Source: Phycisphaeraceae bacterium (GTDB taxonomy: Bacteria > Planctomycetota > Phycisphaerae > Phycisphaerales > Phycisphaeraceae). Taken from it: 5,389 bases of DNA. Positions 4,028 to 5,389 of the stretch are shown one piece after another. The notes under the pieces are model-generated. The model saw nothing but the letters and a program-made list of their open reading frames with translations, was not told the DNA's origin and searched no databases. How positions within the stretch are numbered: the first letter of the stretch is position 1; the number at the start of each line of letters is the position of its first letter. The DNA is taken from the NCBI GenBank assembly GCA_029260695.1, contig JAJDCT010000356.1, positions 1 to 5,389 on the forward strand, given 5' to 3'. A program made the translations under genes and the position numbers.

Positions 4028-5389
4028 TTAACGACCCAGTTCCCCCTTCACCCAATCCAACCCCTCTGCCCGATCCCGAACCCGCCCCTCCAACTGCGCA
4101 TCATAAACCCCCTCCAACAGCGCCCCGATCCTCGGCCCAGCGGGCACCCCCATCCCCAACAGATCATCCCCATTCACATAGGGCTCCGGCGAAACCCCCT
4201 CCGCAAACAACGCTGCGCTTTGCGTCTCAATCGCCGACACCTCGTCACCCGAACCCAACACACACACCAGCGCCATCGCCCCAGGCCAACCCGACTCCGC
4301 CAGCAACCGCTTACGCTTCGCCACGCCCAGCCCCGCCCAATCACGCGCCCCAGGCAACAACCCCATCACCCGCGAAACCACATCACGGTCCCCGTTACTC
4401 AGACACAACGCCCTGCGCCAAACACGCAACACACCCGCCGCCTCTTGCTCCGCAAAACCCGCCGCATCCTTTAACGACCCCGACGCACCCGCTCGATCCA
4501 ACATCCACGCCGCCAACATCAACCCATACCCCCCCGGGGTTTCACCCCCCGATTTCTCTGTACTCCCCCAAAGCCCACGCTCTCCGAGCGTGGGACCGCC
4601 CTCCGGATTCTCCCCATCAATTTTTCTGCTTCCCCAATTTTCTGCTTTCCCAATCTTCCCTACCACCCCCGCCAACGCAGGCAACGCCACATCCACACAC
4701 GCACCACCCAGCGTCGGCCCATCCAACCCCAACGACTGCATCAACCCCGCCGCCACCACCGCCGCCCCCGGACCGTCTTTCCCCTGCGATGTCCCCGAAC
4801 TTGTCCCCGAAACTCCGCTCGGCCTACCCTGCGCCTCCGAGTCTGTGGCCGCAAAATTTCCGGAGGCGGGGGCGCTTCCGGGAGCGGGGGCGCTTCCGGG
4901 GGCGGCCGCGCTTCCGGGGGGGACACACCCGAGGGCGGGGGCGGGGGTGAGCATCCCCATCACCTCCTGTCCGATCCGCTCCCGGCTGATCCCGCTTAAC
5001 TTCTCCGCCGACGCACGGATCGCCTCCGCCGTCTTAGCCTCGATCTCAAAACCCAACCGCGCCGCAAAACGCACCGCACGCAGCATCCTCAAGTAGTCCT
5101 CATTAAACCGGTCCCCCGCAACCCCGATCGCCCGCAGCACCCGCGCCTCCAGGTCCGCCACACCCCCCACATAATCACTCACCTCCTCTTTCCCGGGGGC
5201 CACCGGCTGCAACTTCTCATCCAACGGGTCCGCAAACAACCCGTTCACCGTGAAGTCGCGCCGCTGAGCATCGTGCTCCGCATCCGTAAACGAAACCCCG
5301 CCGGGCCTACGCCCATCCTCATAACCCCACTCCGCCCTGAACGTGGCCACCTCAACCCCACAAAGCCCACGTCCTCCGGACGTGGGACT
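4028..5389 (-). CDS. cca: CCA tRNA nucleotidyltransferase (class II, poly(A) polymerase family), N-terminus outside the window
   Basis: The enzyme adds or repairs the 3' CCA of tRNAs. In the window, 453 residues are visible, numbered from 5389. VEVATFR (12-18), DGRRP (25-29) and RRDFTVNGLFADP (43-55) belong to the nucleotidyltransferase head. Neck helices follow: GDRFNEDYLRMLRAVRFAAR (92-111), with ISRERIGQE at 134-142. LMQSLGLDGPTL (216-227) and NGDDLLGMGVPAGPRIGALL (406-425), then REGLDWVK-like RAEGLDWVK (440-448), match body and tail. The GS and DxD catalytic motifs must lie to the right. The frame is open to the edge, so the GTG at 5350 is an internal Val, not the true start. Three insertions are unusual: a palindrome-encoded peptide at 2-11, an Ala/Pro/Gly/Ser-rich linker at about 152-209, and a roughly 45-residue insert at about 244-288 with a second palindrome. 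No stop codon interrupts it, so it is probably functional. Confidence 0.87.
   Translation of the reverse strand, partial: SPTSGGRGLCGVEVATFRAEWGYEDGRRPGGVSFTDAEHDAQRRDFTVNGLFADPLDEKLQPVAPGKEEVSDYVGGVADLEARVLRAIGVAGDRFNEDYLRMLRAVRFAARLGFEIEAKTAEAIRASAEKLSGISRERIGQEVMGMLTPAPALGCVPPGSAAAPGSAPAPGSAPASGNFAATDSEAQGRPSGVSGTSSGTSQGKDGPGAAVVAAGLMQSLGLDGPTLGGACVDVALPALAGVVGKIGKAENWGSRKIDGENPEGGPTLGERGLWGSTEKSGGETPGGYGLMLAAWMLDRAGASGSLKDAAGFAEQEAAGVLRVWRRALCLSNGDRDVVSRVMGLLPGARDWAGLGVAKRKRLLAESGWPGAMALVCVLGSGDEVSAIETQSAALFAEGVSPEPYVNGDDLLGMGVPAGPRIGALLEGVYDAQLEGRVRDRAEGLDWVKGELGR
4569..4596. repeat. REP-like palindrome, copy 2 (inside the cca reading frame)
   Basis: The core is CAAAG, stem CCCACGCTC (4574-4582), loop TCC, stem GAGCGTGGG (4586-4594), then AC. 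The 9-bp stem is perfect; compared with copy 1 its inner pair is changed on both arms. On the cca strand it encodes P-T-L-G-E-R-G-L-W-G (visible residues 266-275), in the same phase as copy 3. Confidence 0.92.
4618..4651. repeat. Imperfect 17-bp direct duplication within cca
   Basis: CAATTTTTCTGCTTCCC (4618-4634) is followed directly by CAATTTTCTGCTTTCCC (4635-4651); they differ only by the lengths of T-runs. This AT-richer stretch encodes GKAENWGSRKID of the second cca insert and adjoins palindrome copy 2. Because 17 is not a multiple of 3, the two units are read in different phases. Confidence 0.7.
4860..4922. repeat. 18-bp tandem repeat within cca (three units plus a partial)
   Basis: Units begin at 4860, 4878 and 4896 (CCGGAGGCGGGGGCGCTT and variants), with a partial unit to 4922. 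On the cca strand they encode the hexapeptide PGSAPA/PGSAAA, about residues 158-177. The unit length keeps the frame, so copy-number change would lengthen or shorten the linker without disrupting the enzyme. The plus strand continues with further G-runs to about 4948. Confidence 0.85.
5361..5388. repeat. REP-like palindrome, copy 3 (inside the cca reading frame, at the window edge)
   Basis: The core is CAAAG, stem CCCACGTCC (5366-5374), loop TCC, stem GGACGTGGG (5378-5386), then AC. The 9-bp stem is perfect. Its inner pairs differ from copies 1 and 2 on both arms. On the cca strand it encodes P-T-S-G-G-R-G-L-C-G immediately before the conserved VEVATFR strand of the catalytic head domain. Confidence 0.92.

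Noticed and set aside
3775..4950. Long plus-strand open frame of 391 residues opposite cca.
   Set aside because: It is almost entirely Pro/Thr/His/Ser, as expected for the antisense of a Gly/Ala/Arg-rich GC-rich gene. The minus strand here encodes recognisable Cca motifs.
5348..5350. GTG as the start codon of cca.
   Set aside because: The frame continues open to the window edge, the conserved VEVATFR block straddles this codon, and starting here would omit the catalytic GS/DxD part of the enzyme.
3852..5388. The three palindromes as a CRISPR array.
   Set aside because: They are 690-765 bp apart, differ in the stem, and two lie inside a protein-coding frame; there are no regularly spaced spacers.

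Overview
The window looks like bacterial chromosome from the phylum Planctomycetota, most plausibly class Phycisphaerae. This is inferred from the mix of protein families and their sequence style, the high GC, the frequent lack of Shine-Dalgarno sequences, and a secreted protein of the kind found beside PEP-CTERM sorting systems. There is no ribosomal or other marker gene to prove it. All five recognisable genes lie on the minus strand, so transcription runs right to left.

In transcription order: (1) 4028-5389 is the 3' part of a CCA tRNA nucleotidyltransferase gene, cut by the right edge. Its reading frame carries several insertions, including two copies of a palindromic repeat. (2) 3661-4027 is a 367-bp intergenic stretch with a third palindrome copy, a four-copy 10-bp G-rich tandem array and a longer inverted repeat. 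(3) 3043-3660 encodes a DedA/VTT family membrane protein. (4) 2186-2968 encodes a YggS/PLPBP-type pyridoxal-phosphate-binding protein. (5) 554-2035 encodes a glycoside hydrolase family 130 protein, probably a mannoside phosphorylase. (6) 1-287 is the 5' end of an exported protein gene with its own clear ribosome binding site and a possible promoter.

The genes do not form an obvious pathway. Gaps of 74, 150 and 266 bp between genes 3-6 are loose for a tight operon, and the set reads as housekeeping functions (tRNA 3'-end maturation, membrane/lipid homeostasis, PLP homeostasis) followed by carbohydrate metabolism and a surface or secreted protein.

The most interesting signal is a dispersed REP-like palindrome (9-bp stem, TCC loop, constant CAAAG and AC flanks). 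It occurs three times within 1.54 kb, always in the same orientation. Its inner stem varies with full base-pair compensation, and two copies are embedded in the cca reading frame in the same phase, each adding a peptide of the form P-T-x-G-x-R-G-L-x-G. This is reminiscent of the in-frame Rickettsia palindromic elements and suggests that a mobile or propagating palindrome is diversifying a housekeeping enzyme.
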